Below are positions 21,295 to 33,600 of a stretch of DNA of 60,000 nt, piece by piece. Origin of the DNA: Strigamia acuminata (lineage: Eukaryota > Arthropoda > Chilopoda > Geophilomorpha > Linotaeniidae); contig OX442321.1 of the NCBI GenBank assembly GCA_949358305.1, positions 6,599,605 through 6,659,604 of the forward strand, given 5' to 3'. Each line of letters starts with the position of its first letter. Within the stretch, counting starts at the first letter, position 1. A program made the position numbers and the translations under genes. The notes under the pieces are model-generated. The model searched no databases, was not told the DNA's origin, and saw only the letters and a list, made by a program, of their open reading frames with translations.

Positions 21295-21952
21295 TTCGCG
21301 GCTATTTTTAGACAAAGCTAGTGGTAAATTCTCATACATATCTCTCATACATATCTCACATACGATATGCAGAGGATTCATAGCCTCAATCAAAAAAGTG
21401 AACAAAATCAACAGAAGGCAATAATACAAGCTCGCATCAATGTTGCGATTGTTACAACTTCTACAACCAAATTAAAATGTTAAAATACCGAATTTGTATC
21501 ATATTTTTGTTTCATTTAACGCCAACAATGATATTCTACTTAATTTTTGAAATAAAATTGATAGAACCAACCGCATATTTAACAAATGTAAATTTTTTAG
21601 TTTTTTATTTATGAAATATATCGCCAGCTGGTGATAAACTCATACATTAACTTTCCAAATCATTTACAAGAAACTTAAATTTAATGTAAATGTCTAATTT
21701 ACACATGAAATTTACAAAGTGATTAAATTCAATATTAAATGTCTAATTTTTCTTCGATTTTACAACAACTTTACAAAAACTGTAAAGCTCACATTTCCAC
21801 ATTAACTTTTGGAACATTTACAATTTGTAAAGCCATATTTTTTTACAGTGTTATTTTTCACTTTATTTTTCATTTTAATTAATCATTTGGTTTCTCTGTG
21901 GTCGTCATTACTTTTCGTCTTCATCTATTAGGTGATTTTGGTAACGAAAACG

Positions 21953-23975
21953 ATGAGCAATACCCCAAGCGAGCTGTCTATTCTCAAAAACTTGACTGCT
22001 GGAGTCGTTCATGTATTATCCAACATTTACAAACTAGATTTTTACATAAACTCGACATTTTTAGGTTCCTCCAAGCGTTATTGTAACCAACAATGTTGTA
22101 ACCGGCGGATTAACAGTAGAATTCATACAACTTCTAGCACAAGTGCTCAACTTCAGGTAATATTTTTAATTAAGTTGAACGACCTGAAACTTAGATATAC
22201 GTCGTACAATATATTTAGTTACACATTTCGTATTTTTCCATTGGGCGCGTATACCGAATTGTGGGAAAGTTTAATTCACAACGTAAATAAAAAAAAATAC
22301 ATGAGTTTAATATTTTTTGTTTAACCTTCATTAACCTTCCCATAGCCATGGTAGGTCAGAAAAATAACAAAAGTAGCAAAATAACTGTAACTCTGTTTTT
22401 CCTGAAAATTAATTTAGGGAACCAGCTTTAATTCCTCCAAAAATATTTTTTCTAAATTTATATTAATTAAGTTTTAATATTATTTCGATTAGGAATAAGA
22501 TAAACTAATAATAACAATAACATTTACAACACAAAACACCATTACGTGAGCGCCGTACACTGTTTTGCCACTTTTTAGCACTAGGCGGTATATTGAAACA
22601 ATTCTGCGCATGTGCACAATCTTACTTTTCCAGGTGCAATCGCATTTTTTCTGGTTTGAGCACATTAAAACATGTGCTGAGGCCAGGAAAAATGCGATTG
22701 CACCTGGAGAAATAAGATTCTGCACATGCGCAGAAGCATTTTAAAAGAAGGCCGATTTGACCGACCACAGCTAGCAATGGTGGAAATTAGGCTTGGCTAT
22801 GGGAAGGTTAATATTGTTGTTATATTCAAGGAGATCGATTTTGAAGGTATCGGTTTCATTCGCAACTCAGACCATTACATCGATTCAGATTACATCACAT
22901 CTGACTTGTACGACGTTTACATGGCAGTTGTTTTACGACAACCATCTCAGAACGATCACTACGAGATAAATTATACGGATCCCTATCCATTAAATGTTTG
23001 GTTATTAGTTTTCACATTGTGGCTAATGACGTGTATTCTTTCTACACTTTGCGAGACACTTTGCAACACATTGTGGCAAAAAGTGGCAAGTACTTTGATG
23101 AAATTGGTTTTAATAAAAGGTGAAACAAATATTTTTAGTTTTTTCTATTCATTTATATTTTTATTTTTATCTTCAGATGTGCTGCTTACAACAAATCGCT
23201 CTGTGTCAATGAGGATTGTGATTGCCACTTACTTTTTCTTTGCAGTTATTATATCGGCGATTTATAACAGTTTATTGATTTCCAATGCAGCAGTTCAGGA
23301 AAAAGCACACCAGTATGAAACATTGGAGGATTTACTTCAGCACGATTTCAAATTTGGTGCAGAAAACCAATCCAACTACTATTCAGTCCTTAAAGTGCCG
23401 GTTATTTAAACGTTTAAACGAATTTGTCATTTTAATGAATGTTTCGTTGTAGGCTATGCAGTCCCAACCGTTTATCAAACTGTTTGAGGTATTGGAAACT
23501 GATATTATAGATCCTGCAGACGGGTATCAGAAAGCGTTAACTGAGAAATTTGCGTTTATTGAGAACTCTTTCGATGCAATGCATAAGATGAGACATTTGT
23601 GCGAGTTGGATTTTCTGCGGACTCAATATTTGCCATCAGGTGCCAGCATGGCGTTTCCAAATAACTCGCCTTTGAAAGAACAGTTTTCACAAACGTATGT
23701 ATATTTCCGTACAAGTCAGATAATATTTTATTTTATTTTTATTTTGTTGCAGGTTTATTCAGTTTAGGACTGCGGGAATATTAAAAAAGGAAATTGAAAA
23801 CTATGTCTCGGTAAAAAGACCGCATTGCAACAAACATCAAAATGTCGAACCACTGGTTTTGAGACAAGTTACTCTACCATTTTATTTGTTGACTGCTGGT
23901 GTGCTAGTTAGCATTGTTGTGCTGTGTGTGGAGTTAATGGTGAAGTGTTTGAAAGTTTGCAAATTCGATTTATGA
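21953..23975 (+). CDS. IR-C: divergent ionotropic-receptor-like gene
   Basis: Exons that join in phase are about 21953-22012, 22065-22156, 22734-23394, 23453-23694 and 23753-23975, giving about 425 codons. The first exon and its ATG are the least certain (an acceptor at 21931 would instead extend it). The S1 part has VPPSVIV and GGLTVEFIQLL. The exon at 22734 aligns with the S1 end of the other IRs and leads into a first membrane helix (PLNVWLLVFTLWLMTC). The channel motif helix is near AIYNSLLISNAAV, and the last helix is LPFYLLTAGVLVSIVVLCVE. The S2 lobe is KAHQYETLEDLL onward. Intron number and sequence differ from IR-A, IR-B and IR-D, so it is an older branch. The canonical SYTANLTAFL motif is barely kept. 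The acceptor of the exon at 22734 falls inside a foldback element. Confidence 0.7.
22602..22735. mobile_element. Foldback/MITE whose end overlaps an IR-C splice acceptor
   Basis: Arms of about 53 bp (TTCTGCGCATGTGCA on the left, its complement TGCACATGCGCAGAA on the right, with few mismatches) flank a loop of about 30 bases. The right tip GCGCAG immediately precedes the codon phase needed for the IR-C exon starting at 22734. Confidence 0.85.
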
Positions 23976-24333
23976 CTAATTTTGATAGAAACTGATTATA
24001 TTTACTGATTTACTGGTTTTCTGGATTCGAGCAATAAAGACATGTGTTTTTGGGTTGAGAACAAGTTTATTGTAAATTCTTGGGGTTTACATATCAATAT
24101 TCAAGGAAACAAAGGACAATTTAGCATAATTTATGACACTTTTCGCTGACCTCCTGTTACGCGTCATTTGTCATCGCTCAAAAACTCCTGCTGAATGTTG
24201 GCTTCTCCTCACATCAACACCTCATTCCACTCATGTCCCTGCTTTGTACTAAAACACCAGTTTTTACAAAGTGAATGAAGTGAAACGAGATCAATTAATT
24301 AAAGAAAACAGGAATACGCGATTACCGCGGACT
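23976..24333. other. Intergenic DNA after IR-C
   Basis: An AATAAA signal lies at 24034-24039, 59 bases after the IR-C stop codon, and is a likely poly(A) signal. Nothing else is recognised. Confidence 0.6.
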
Positions 24334-24560
24334 GGATAACCCATTGAAACCCATGAGAGGGATCGGAGCTTGAAGTTATTCTCCGTGAACAAGGAATTCC
24401 CAGTAAGCGTGAGTGATTACATCCCTGCTTTTTGTACACACTGCCCGTCGCTATTACAGATTAAATGATTTAGTGCGGTCTTTGGACTGGCAATCTCTAC
24501 AGTTCTCGGGTTGTGTTGGCCCACCGGGAAGATGACCGAAATAAACCATCATTGAGGCAG
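24334..24560 (+). pseudogene. Degenerate 18S rRNA 3'-domain fragment
   Basis: The order of conserved eukaryotic 18S words is kept: GGATAACCC, AAGGAATTCCCAGTAAGCG, GATTACATCCCTGC, TTTTTGTACACACTGCCCG, TCGCTATTACAGATTAAATG, ATTTAGTGCGGTCTTTGGAC, then AAGATGACCGAAATAAA. Many substitutions and small deletions (for instance in the helix after the AGTAAGCG word, and GTACACACTGCCC for the invariant GTACACACCGCCC) show it is not functional. It is an isolated fragment: 5.8S or 28S sequence is not recognised downstream. Confidence 0.85.
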
Positions 24561-26271
24561 TCGTTGTCGCTTCAAAGGACTGAATATGTGTCAAACTCCA
24601 GTGAAAACGGTGTTTTTGAAAACCAGCGAATTTTAGAAGAGGGGAGCGTGGGTGAGTGCACAGGGTCAAGCAGAGAAGCTACATCTAGGAGGTGCTTTTG
24701 GACATGAGGTCGGTTTTGTGTAATGAATTGTTCAGTTTAATAAATACTGTATAATACGACACGGTGAATTACATTTTACACTCTAAAATATACAAAAGTA
24801 GAAAAGTATATACTGAATGTCTCTGTCTGGTATCTTAATGCCAAATTCAGACACTATACTCTGCCTCACCGTTAAAGGGTACTCAGTTCCTATTGGCCGA
24901 GCCGGTTTACTCCCAACTGTTGCCTGTATACCACCACCAGAAAATGTAGTTTTGTTGTGTTTTTAATTTGTGTGCTTATTTTAATGGTTTAAATGATGTT
25001 AATTAGCTTTTATTTAATAATAAAATGTTTTAAAAAACCATAAAGCAATGTTTTATGCTGTTATTTTTTTCAAAATACCTGTTTGTTCAGTTCGTTCAGT
25101 TGTAGAAGACTTCATAAGAGTAGAAGACTTAAAACCTCTAGACATGGCATACAGAGAAGTGGAAACCAACGATTGAGAAAACTAAAAACAATTCTCGGAC
25201 GAATGTCGGGCCACAATTTACCCCAATTCACCGCAATAATCATTGCTACTGGCAACAGTAATTGATAATTGATTCATGTGTTAACATTAATTTATAATCA
25301 ATAATATTGTAATGTAGTCGACGACACAAGTTTCACTGTACACCCAAATATCAAATGGTCTGAGTTCTATAAGTAGCTTCAATTTGTCAGTAAATAAGGA
25401 TACCATTGTTTTGATTTGTGTCACCTTGATCCAATGTGTAAATTCCGTGTGAGGGTCTCTCTCGCGACCTAAAACGTGACCTGGGGACTTCCAGTTCCAC
25501 CAGCAACACGTGCATGTTGCGCAAGATGAGTGCGATGAAATAAACGACTCTAAACTAAAACAATCAGTGAGTTTTCCCTTCCAACGAATTTCAACAGATA
25601 CATATTTGTGATCAATTTCCAAGATGCAGACACTCGGCATCCAAATCAGTAAACACAAACAAGCCCCTTTATTTGTCTCCTGACTTCAATGGAAATAATA
25701 TAGAAAAATTTACTTATTTAGAATCAAATCATCAAAAGTGTGGGAAGGAACAAGCAAATTTAACTGCGTAGAATATTTGAGCTAAGCCTGAGCTGATAAT
25801 GTAATTAACGAGTAAAACAATATTGATCGTACTCGTACAGTGACTAAAATCTTGCTGTATATAATTATTCTTTAAATCATGCTGGTAAAAGTTAATTAAG
25901 TCTTAATTTGTGGTTTTAGCAGAAAATTTCTCCCGAGCAATTTCCACAGTGAACTGACAGTGTGTACTAATAACATGTTTAAAACTTGATTAACTTTTGT
26001 CAGCACAAAGAAAAAGGATCAATGTTCAAAAGTAGATTAAACACACAAAAGATTCTATTCATGGTATGAGTATGATCAATATTGTTTTGTCCACTAATTG
26101 CCCTATGCTCAGCTCACGCTTTGCTCAAATATTCGACGGAGTTAAATTGCTAGTTCCTTTCCACACACAACACCTTTGGTGATTTTTAGAGAATCAGTTT
26201 TAATACATCACTTCTGTGACGTGTTTGATTAATACCTTAGAACGACAGTACATTTCATGTTATTGAATATC
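24561..26271. other. Intergenic region upstream of IR-D
   Basis: A half-element related to the TIR elements of this cluster (GGTATCTTAATGCCAAATTC at about 24829; CAGTTCCTATTGGCCGAGCC near 24880) lies in the first part. From about 25470 the sequence is a diverged copy of 4950-5770, including the foldback element 25727-26184. No gene is seen. Confidence 0.6.
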
Positions 26272-27240
26272 ATGCGTCACTTGATTGTTATACTGTTCCA
26301 AATGCGTAAGTTAAAACATTTGATTCCGAACAAAAAATGATTCAATTTTGTGAATAGTATGTTCCATTGGTTACAATGAGACAGCTGAATGCAATGGTGT
26401 GACACTAATTCCAAATAACGGTAAACACACAACCTTCCTTTTAACAAGAACTTTTCTGATGTTAAATTTTGATTGTAGAAAGTGTTTTGAAAAGAATTTC
26501 CGAGGTAAGTAGTTATAACCAGGGGCGGGTCTACATAAGGGCAAATAACTTAGGGCTTGAGCCCAGGGCCCCCAACACAACGCAATGTATTAAAAAAAAA
26601 GAAAAAAGAAAAACATTGCTTCATATAGAAAGTATAATTGTTTTATTTTATTATTAAAAATTTAGATAAAGGGGCCCTAAAAAAACCTCAAGCCCAGAGC
26701 CCCCAAAAAGCTAGATCCGCCCGTGGTTATAACTTGTCAATGCATAAGGATCAAGGGGTACGACATTCAACCGAATCTCTGACATGGGCTGCTTTCGAAT
26801 CCCGTTCCAAATCCCCGAATCTCCGAATCCCGATTCTTTACATTTTATAAAATTTTTTGTTTTTGTCGAAAATTAGACAAAAGTTAAAATGGTTTCTACT
26901 TTTTCTATTAAAATAATCATCTAAATCTTTCCAACTTCCAACCGAATCCCATCCGAATCCTATGAAAGATTCAAATCTCTGACACACAGATTCTGATTGT
27001 CGTATTTGTGACCTATTTATCTGACGCAGCAAACTTTACAGAATAAATTAATTGATTTTTACATTACTAGTATTCATTGAATTAACTAATTGCGAACATC
27101 CTTTTTTTTATCAATAAATATTCTTGTCTTGCAGACTGAATTTCAGTATTTAGGATACAAATGGCTGAAAATTAATGATGCAAATATTCAATCAAACAAT
27201 TCTATGTTACAATTGAGCTGTGATAATCCATCCGTGAGTT
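25470..27240 (+). repeat. Older duplicate of the IR 5' block
   Basis: Homologous in order to about 4950-6735 and 17919-19704, with scattered substitutions and indels, in contrast to the near-identity of those two. It carries the foldback element, exons 1-3, the hAT MITE with the same target duplication, and exon 4. Confidence 0.85.
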
Positions 27241-30037
27241 TAATATAAACTTTTATAAAAAAATTTGCTTATTTAAAGTGGTAAAATAAAAGGTTAGAAT
27301 TATTCGAAGCAGAAAAATGCAGTATTTGCCAAGAGCCGTAAGAATATCAGCTCTACATGTATGTATTGACCTCGGTTAACTTTTCACTAACTTACTTTAA
27401 ACATATTTCTTTAAGCGTCCACCAAGCCTAATATTATTACCGAAAAATAAATCATTCTCACTAGGCGGACATTTTGGCCGAATATATAACATTCTAAGCA
27501 CAAATTGTAATATAAGGTAAAATATAAAAGTAACGTTAAATCCGGGAAATCAACAATGTATCAACAACATAACCCAATGCGCACAGACACATTTCTTAGT
27601 TCTCTCACCACAGACCAATACTAATACCAAACACACAGCAAACGGCAACAACAACTCCTAGCGCCAATCCTGCTGGGATGTAGTTTTACGTTCAACAATA
27701 ACTACTATGCCACTCTATAATTTTTTTTATGGAGTTTTTGTTGGTGATTTTGAGGATGTGGAGGCAGGAAACATTGGTTAAATGTACTATGATCTCTAGA
27801 AGATCAACAGTTTTTAGGGGAAAACATTTATTTATCAAAATTACCTCACAAATACAACAAAATCTAAATTGATAAAATGTTGCATCTCTTATATTTGTGA
27901 CACTGATATTATTTCTTAGCTTTGAAATAATTCCATGCAAAAATGGTCAATATGGAGCCATTATCAATGGAACGTGGACAGGAATGATAGGTGAACTTGT
28001 CCGAGGAGTAAGCTTTTTCCTACTAAATTAACCTAGTGTTACGACAATTTAAAATTTCTCAACAGACAGCTGACATTGCTGTTGCTTCCATAAGCAAACT
28101 GAGAAGAAATTACATTGAGTTCTCACCAACAGTCTATACAGACCAGGTTGATCTGATATATAGAAAATCAAATCAACACAGACAGAATTACGCTTTCTTT
28201 TTGCAACCGTGTAATATGGAAATGTGGCTGTGCATATTTGCAATCAGTTTGATCGTTATCCTCATCAACGCACTAGCAAAAATTATTTCAACAAAAAGGA
28301 ATTTTGCGCATTGTTTCCGAAGTTTTATTACCGAGTTCCTGCTTTGTTGGCCAATTGTCTTACAAGGTAAGAATGGCTTTTCTAAACAATCAATTCACTA
28401 ATGAAATATTTTGTCCTAATTTCATCCAGGCAACTTCAGTAGCTTCTCATTGAGGTCGATGAAACTTTTATTTCTCATCTACATCTTGTTTACAATGTTG
28501 CTATGGATTAGTTACACTTCTGTTTTAACTTCTTTTCTTGCGACACCCAATACAGTAATTCCTTTTACATCACTTGAAGACATGCTTGACAACACAGATT
28601 ACTTGCCCGTGGTTGAGAAGGGCAGCATTTTCGAAGAAATGTTTAAGGTATCATTGTAATGCACCAATCTTGATTTGACTGCAGTTCGTGCCCGGTATCT
28701 TGATGCTAAATTCATACTGCACATCCCATTCTGCGCAGATGATTAGCCGCATTAAGTCAAATATATTTTGACCGTCGGGCCACCCAGGGTGACCTATGTC
28801 ACTGCCACACACCACCTTACGGCCCCAAGATCACCCCCTCATTGGGTAAGGTGATGTAGCCCGGGGAAGGAGGGAGCTGAGTGGTGTGGGGAGGAGATGC
28901 AGAGAGAAAGAGTGCGGACACCGACCAGGACGATCGTGTGTTGAGAGTCTGAGGAGTTGTAGTCATCAAGGGGACAAGTCGTGTCCCGGCTGTGTGGACT
29001 CTGCATTCCTTCCCATTCACCACAGAGACGCTCAGTACTATGGTGGAGTCCATAGTGCAGCCTCCATGAGTGGCCACTGCGGGTCGTAGGTGAGTACGAC
29101 ATGAATGTAATGTTGAACCGACCACGTCACCCATTGGGCTCACGCCCAGTGTGTGACAGGTCGGTTGCCGGTGCGGTGTGCCTTCGTGGCACCCCTGCAA
29201 CGGGTAACGGGATTCCCCATACCCCTAGACAACGTAATAAAGGCCAACCAACCAATATTAGGAGAGTTTGTTATTTACGTGAGTATGCGTCACAATATAT
29301 TGTATATGCAATTCTGGTGTTTGGGTCTATATTTTTGGATCATTACACCAGTAAAATGGCTCGGCCAATGGCAGAAAAAACTCTTTTGGATTGATCAAAA
29401 GTATAGTACCGAAATATTGTTGCTTTAGTTTCACTGTGGGCAACAAGCTTGACAATCGCCATGTTAAATGCATGCGCAGAATGTGTTGCGCAGTTTGAAT
29501 TTAGCATCAACATACCAGCGCAAATTATAGTTTGTTGAACGGTTGATTTTGATAGAAACCACCATACATAAGTAAAACTAAAGTAGTTGAGACTAGAAAA
29601 GAGGCAATCGAATACGTTTATAACGGAAAATATGCAATGCTGGAATCACTCCGCGTAATACAGCTTTCAACTGATAAAATTTGCAGTTTAGCTGCAGCAC
29701 CTCGTCACTTCATCGGAATATATATGTCAATAATTTATTCAAAACAATTTGCCTACACGGATTATTTCAATTGCAAGTAAGCAATTTCAAGTTATTAGAA
29801 GCAGGCATCAGTTAACTCACCATTTTGTACAACAGAATTTTATTACTGAAGCAATATGGAATCATCAAATGTGAAGAACTTCGAACGCTTTCTCAATTAA
29901 AAAGCTGTCCGGAAATTCCATTCAATCCCATTTCGTTTGGCCAAATAATCGGACCGTTCACATTACTTATGGCTGGAATTTTCATTTCTTTAATTTCTGG
30001 ATTAATCGAACTCATTATTAATAGATTTATCACATAA
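26272..30037 (+). CDS. IR-D: intact ionotropic-receptor-like gene, 10 exons
   Basis: Exons 26272-26305, 26358-26420, 26479-26504, 27135-27233, 27416-27516, 27920-28007, 28066-28366, 28430-28647, 29556-29776 and 29836-30037 join into one frame of 450 codons, all with GT-AG borders. The single ATG at 26272 opens the hydrophobic leader MRHLIVILFQM. The S1 lobe has RPPSLILLP, then LGGHFGRIYNIL, then NGTWTGMIGELV. Membrane helices lie near 188-210, 248-268 and 421-446, with SYTSVLTSFLA at 265-275. The amino-terminal domain of classical glutamate receptors is absent, as in most IRs. It is probably a chemosensory channel subunit in the plasma membrane. The ligand and partner are unknown. Intron 8 is swollen by a TIR element, and a BEL/Pao element starts 7 bases after the stop. 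Confidence 0.82.
26520..26725. mobile_element. hAT-type MITE in IR-D intron 3
   Basis: Orthologous to 6018-6207. The 5' terminus here is the better preserved CAGGGGCGG, with target duplication GTTATAAC at 26512-26519 and 26726-26733. Confidence 0.85.
28690..29520. mobile_element. TIR element in IR-D intron 8
   Basis: Inverted ends of about 48 bp (GGTATCTTGATGCTAAATTC at 28694 and its complement ending at 29516) bound about 830 bp. The interior to about 29270 is GC-richer than the neighbourhood and unlike it, and carries open frames that match nothing I know. The remainder is AT-rich. Ends of the same family occur near 24829. No transposase motif is readable. Confidence 0.65.
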
Positions 30038-30043
30038 ATATGG

Positions 30044-30617
30044 TGTGAAAATCGGATGATTTTACGTGTAAAGTGAATTATGGTTCGATTATTGTGTCAT
30101 ATTTGTATTTCCAATTTTCATTACATTGCTATTTGTATTTCCATTTTTTACTTGATTTGTTGTTTCATTTTATATTGGTGATTGGATATTTCTAATTAAT
30201 TGACTGAATTTGATATTGATATATTTCACATTTATACCTTTTAAATATTACATTTCTTGTTGTAGATTTATGTTGATGTTTTATTTCGAGTGTGGTGACC
30301 TGTTTCAAATTCAACTGATGTTTTACCCCCACGTTAATCCCTTAATTGGTGGGGTTTTTCCTAACGTGCAAGCACCGTTTTCATTGGTGCTCTGAACACG
30401 TCATCCACATTCCTCTACCTTTCCTTTTGTGTTTAAAATAAGAATAAAAACCAGTGTACTTTTTTTACCTCTAAAAGTGTAGTCGTGTCAGTTCTTCTCT
30501 CCAACGCCATCTTGAATTTTATCCAACATTTTCAAGTTACCAGACCATTTGTAACCAAGGACTTTGGAATTTGTTTGCTAGGTTTGAAATCAACTTTAAA
30601 CTATTTCAAATTTAACA
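30044..30617 (+). repeat. BEL/Pao 5' LTR
   Basis: Begins TGTGAAAATCGG and ends TTTAACA. Contains AATAAA at 30443-30448, which could also end IR-D transcripts. Confidence 0.95.
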
Positions 30618-30618
30618 T

Positions 30619-30635
30619 TGGTGCCGAAACCCGGG
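30619..30635 (+). promoter_or_regulatory. BEL/Pao primer-binding site
   Basis: TGGTGCCGAAACCCGGG follows the LTR after one base. This type of sequence is usual for BEL/Pao elements. I do not assign the tRNA. Confidence 0.75.
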
Positions 30636-30672
30636 AAGTATTTCAATTTCCCATCTAATCAAAATCTACAAA

Positions 30673-33600
30673 ATGGTGAGAGTTTTTGAGTTGAAGAACA
30701 GGGCGTTCAGAGCGGCCATAATGGTCACCGAGACGCTCCTAGCTACGATAACCGCCGCGCTGACCGGACGAGCAGCGATACCGCAAGCCACGATTGAACT
30801 GTGGATGCAGCAGCTCGAGCAGAAACAAAAACGAGCCCAAACGACGTTCGACGCCACCTTGGATCAAGCCAAATCTGACCAGGAAATCGACGCCACGGTG
30901 CAAACACTCGACGCGTTAGAGGATCGTTTAGCAGCAGCGAGAGCAGAGTTAGCGAGGTACATTCAAACATATTTTCCGCCCGTTCCACCCCAGAATTTAC
31001 GAACGGACGCGGACGCGCCACCGGCGACGAACATCGACGCACTAGCGGCGGCCATTACCGCAGCAGTGTCGGCGGCGACGCCACGTGTGACCCCGACAAA
31101 CGGCCAGCCATTCATCAAACGCAAACCGCTGGAGATTCCCAAATTCGACGGGCGCAAACCTGAGGAGTGGGGAGGGTTTTGGAAAACATTTTCCATTCAG
31201 GTTGGCGACGACGAGCAACTGGATGCGACACATAAACTGTTACATTTAAGGACGCATTTGATGGGAGATGCGTTAGATGACATCAAAGCGTTGGAGATCA
31301 CAGCTGGCAATTATAATATTGCGATTACGCGTCTACAAAAAAAATATGGCGACAAGATCGTGCTTGAAAACAAATATTTGTCAAATTTAATTAACCTACC
31401 TTTAGTCAACAGCGATCGAGATAGGATGGGGCTCCAGAAGCTGCACAGACACGTAGAAATCAACATCGAGAATTTGGCGAACATCGAAGTACCATTGGCA
31501 GAAATTCAGCGTACCATTTTTCCCGTGCTGTCGTCCGCCATACCACGCAACGTGATTATGGAGTACGACAAAGACTGCGACGGAGAGAGGTCGGTAACGA
31601 GGCTAATGGATTGGCTGAGCAGCTACATCGCTAAACACGCCAAATACGACATGATGAAAACTCAAACAAAACCTGATGCAGCAACAAACAAATCGTCATC
31701 CACGGATAACGCCCACAACAATAAGGGAAAATTCAAACGAAAAGAAAAGGAGCCTCGATCTGGATCAGCGTCACAACTTTCGGTAATAATAATAAAATGC
31801 CAATTTTGTGATTCCACAGAACACAACCGAAAGCGATGTCCACTCTCGATGGAAGAGAGACGTAAAAAGTTGCAAAAAAAGGGAATTTGCTTGCGATGCT
31901 TGGGAAAAGCACCCCACAAAACTGAGGAGTGCAGGACTCGCATGAAATGCTACAGCTGCGAGGGAGCGCACCACACACACGTGTGCGACACGCCAAAATC
32001 TACGGAGGTCGTCGAGGGAGTCACCCATTCGAACTCAGTAGTCACCACCTGTCCACCCAAGTCCGAATTTTTGATGGTCCAGATGGTGAAGATGGCGGGA
32101 CCAAAACTGTCAACGTTGGGAGTGTGCTACATCGATGGGGGAGCCCAACGCACTTTCATACGGGCTGAATTGGTGAAAAAACTAAATTTACGCATTTTAG
32201 GAACTGAAACTATAAACTTAGCCGTGTTTGGACAAGAACCCCGATCAGAAGTCCGTAACAGGGTCGAATTGGTCCTCAGCCCCGCCAATTCAAAGTCACC
32301 AGCCGTCACGATCGAGGCCATTGAAGCAGCCCACGTCACGTCCACGCCCGGAGAGCAACCGAACGCGCAACTTAAAGCAGAACTGCACAGAAGAAAAATT
32401 GAAGTGGCCTGCAAGCAAGTCGTGTTGCATTCAAAGGAAGTGGACCTACTGATTGGAGTAGACCATTACTGGCGCGTAATGACGGGCCTGACGGAATATT
32501 TGGAAGAAAACTTGATTGCAGTTAAAACAAAATTTGGATGGACTTTACACGGACAGACCACGAATGGAACAAGAGTCATTGCTGCGCCGGTAAGAATTAA
32601 CAAAATAACACTTGCCCCATCGACAGATGACCTTTTGCGCCGGATGTGGGAACTGGAACCGATTGGAGTACGCCACGAGTCGGTCGAAAACAACGACGAC
32701 ACTGAAACGTTGCAAAAATTTGAGAAAACCATCAAATGGACAGGTTCGAAGTATTCCGTGGAACTGCCTTGGATCGTGGACACCAACGAACTGGACGACA
32801 ATTATCGAGGAGCAGAGCAACGCATCATGTCGCTGATTCGTCGCTTCCGAAAACAACCAAACCTCTACTTGGAGTACAAGAAAGTTATTGACGAACAGTT
32901 AAAAATGGGAATTGTTGAAGAAATACCGAACCAAACTTCAACTGGACCAGTATACTACATGCCACACAGTCCGGTGATCAAAGAGGAACGCGTCACCACA
33001 AAATTACGAGTCGTATTTGATGCATCATCACACCGAAAAGGCCACCTTTCCTTGAACGATTGCCTATCAAAAGGTATAAACTTTCTACCTTCACTAACAA
33101 TTATATTGCTAGGATTTCGTCTTGGGAGAGTGGCCATGATGGGTGACATTAAAAAGGCATTCCACATGATCGAGATCGCTCTAAAGGACCGTGACGCAAC
33201 GAGATTTTTCTGGATTGATGAGTGCTGGGACGGTATAGGAAAGGCATTGTTGAAAGTATTGCGACAAACTCGAGTGTTATTTGGCGCCACACCAAGCCCA
33301 TTTTTGCTGAGCGCCACCATTCGACATCACTTGCGCAAATACGAGAAGAAATATCCAGAAACTGTAAAACTGTTGTTAAAGTGCCTATACGTGGACGACT
33401 TCATCTCATCCCTCAAAACCACCGCTCAAGCACTGGTAACATTTCGCCAGTCTAACCTGATTTTTACAGAAGCCGGCATGGAACTCGCCAAGTGGCAAAC
33501 CAACTCACCGGAACTTAGAGCCAAATTTCGCGAGGAATGCCCCTCCGACACACTGCTGGCGTCAGATGAAGACACAAAGGTGTTGGGAATCAAGTGGAAC

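Larger units (their letters stand above)
20076..21850. mobile_element. Non-autonomous TIR element with nested repeats
   Basis: The ends are inverted copies of CACT..AAAAAAATATGGCTTTACA (starting at 20076 and ending at 21850). Subterminal sequence on both sides is rich in TTTACAAA/TTTGTAAA words. Inside lie a long hairpin (20511-20633), a 14-bp minisatellite (20683-21050) and a second MITE (21061-21294). No transposase ORF exists. The target duplication is unclear in the T-rich flanks. Confidence 0.65.

Noticed and set aside
24334-24560. Functional 18S rRNA gene
   Set aside because: Invariant positions are mutated, several helices are shortened and no adjoining rDNA is recognised.
30743-31042. 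Many ORFs antisense or out of frame within the BEL/Pao and copia ORFs
   Set aside because: These are shadows of the two long polyprotein frames and carry no domain of their own.
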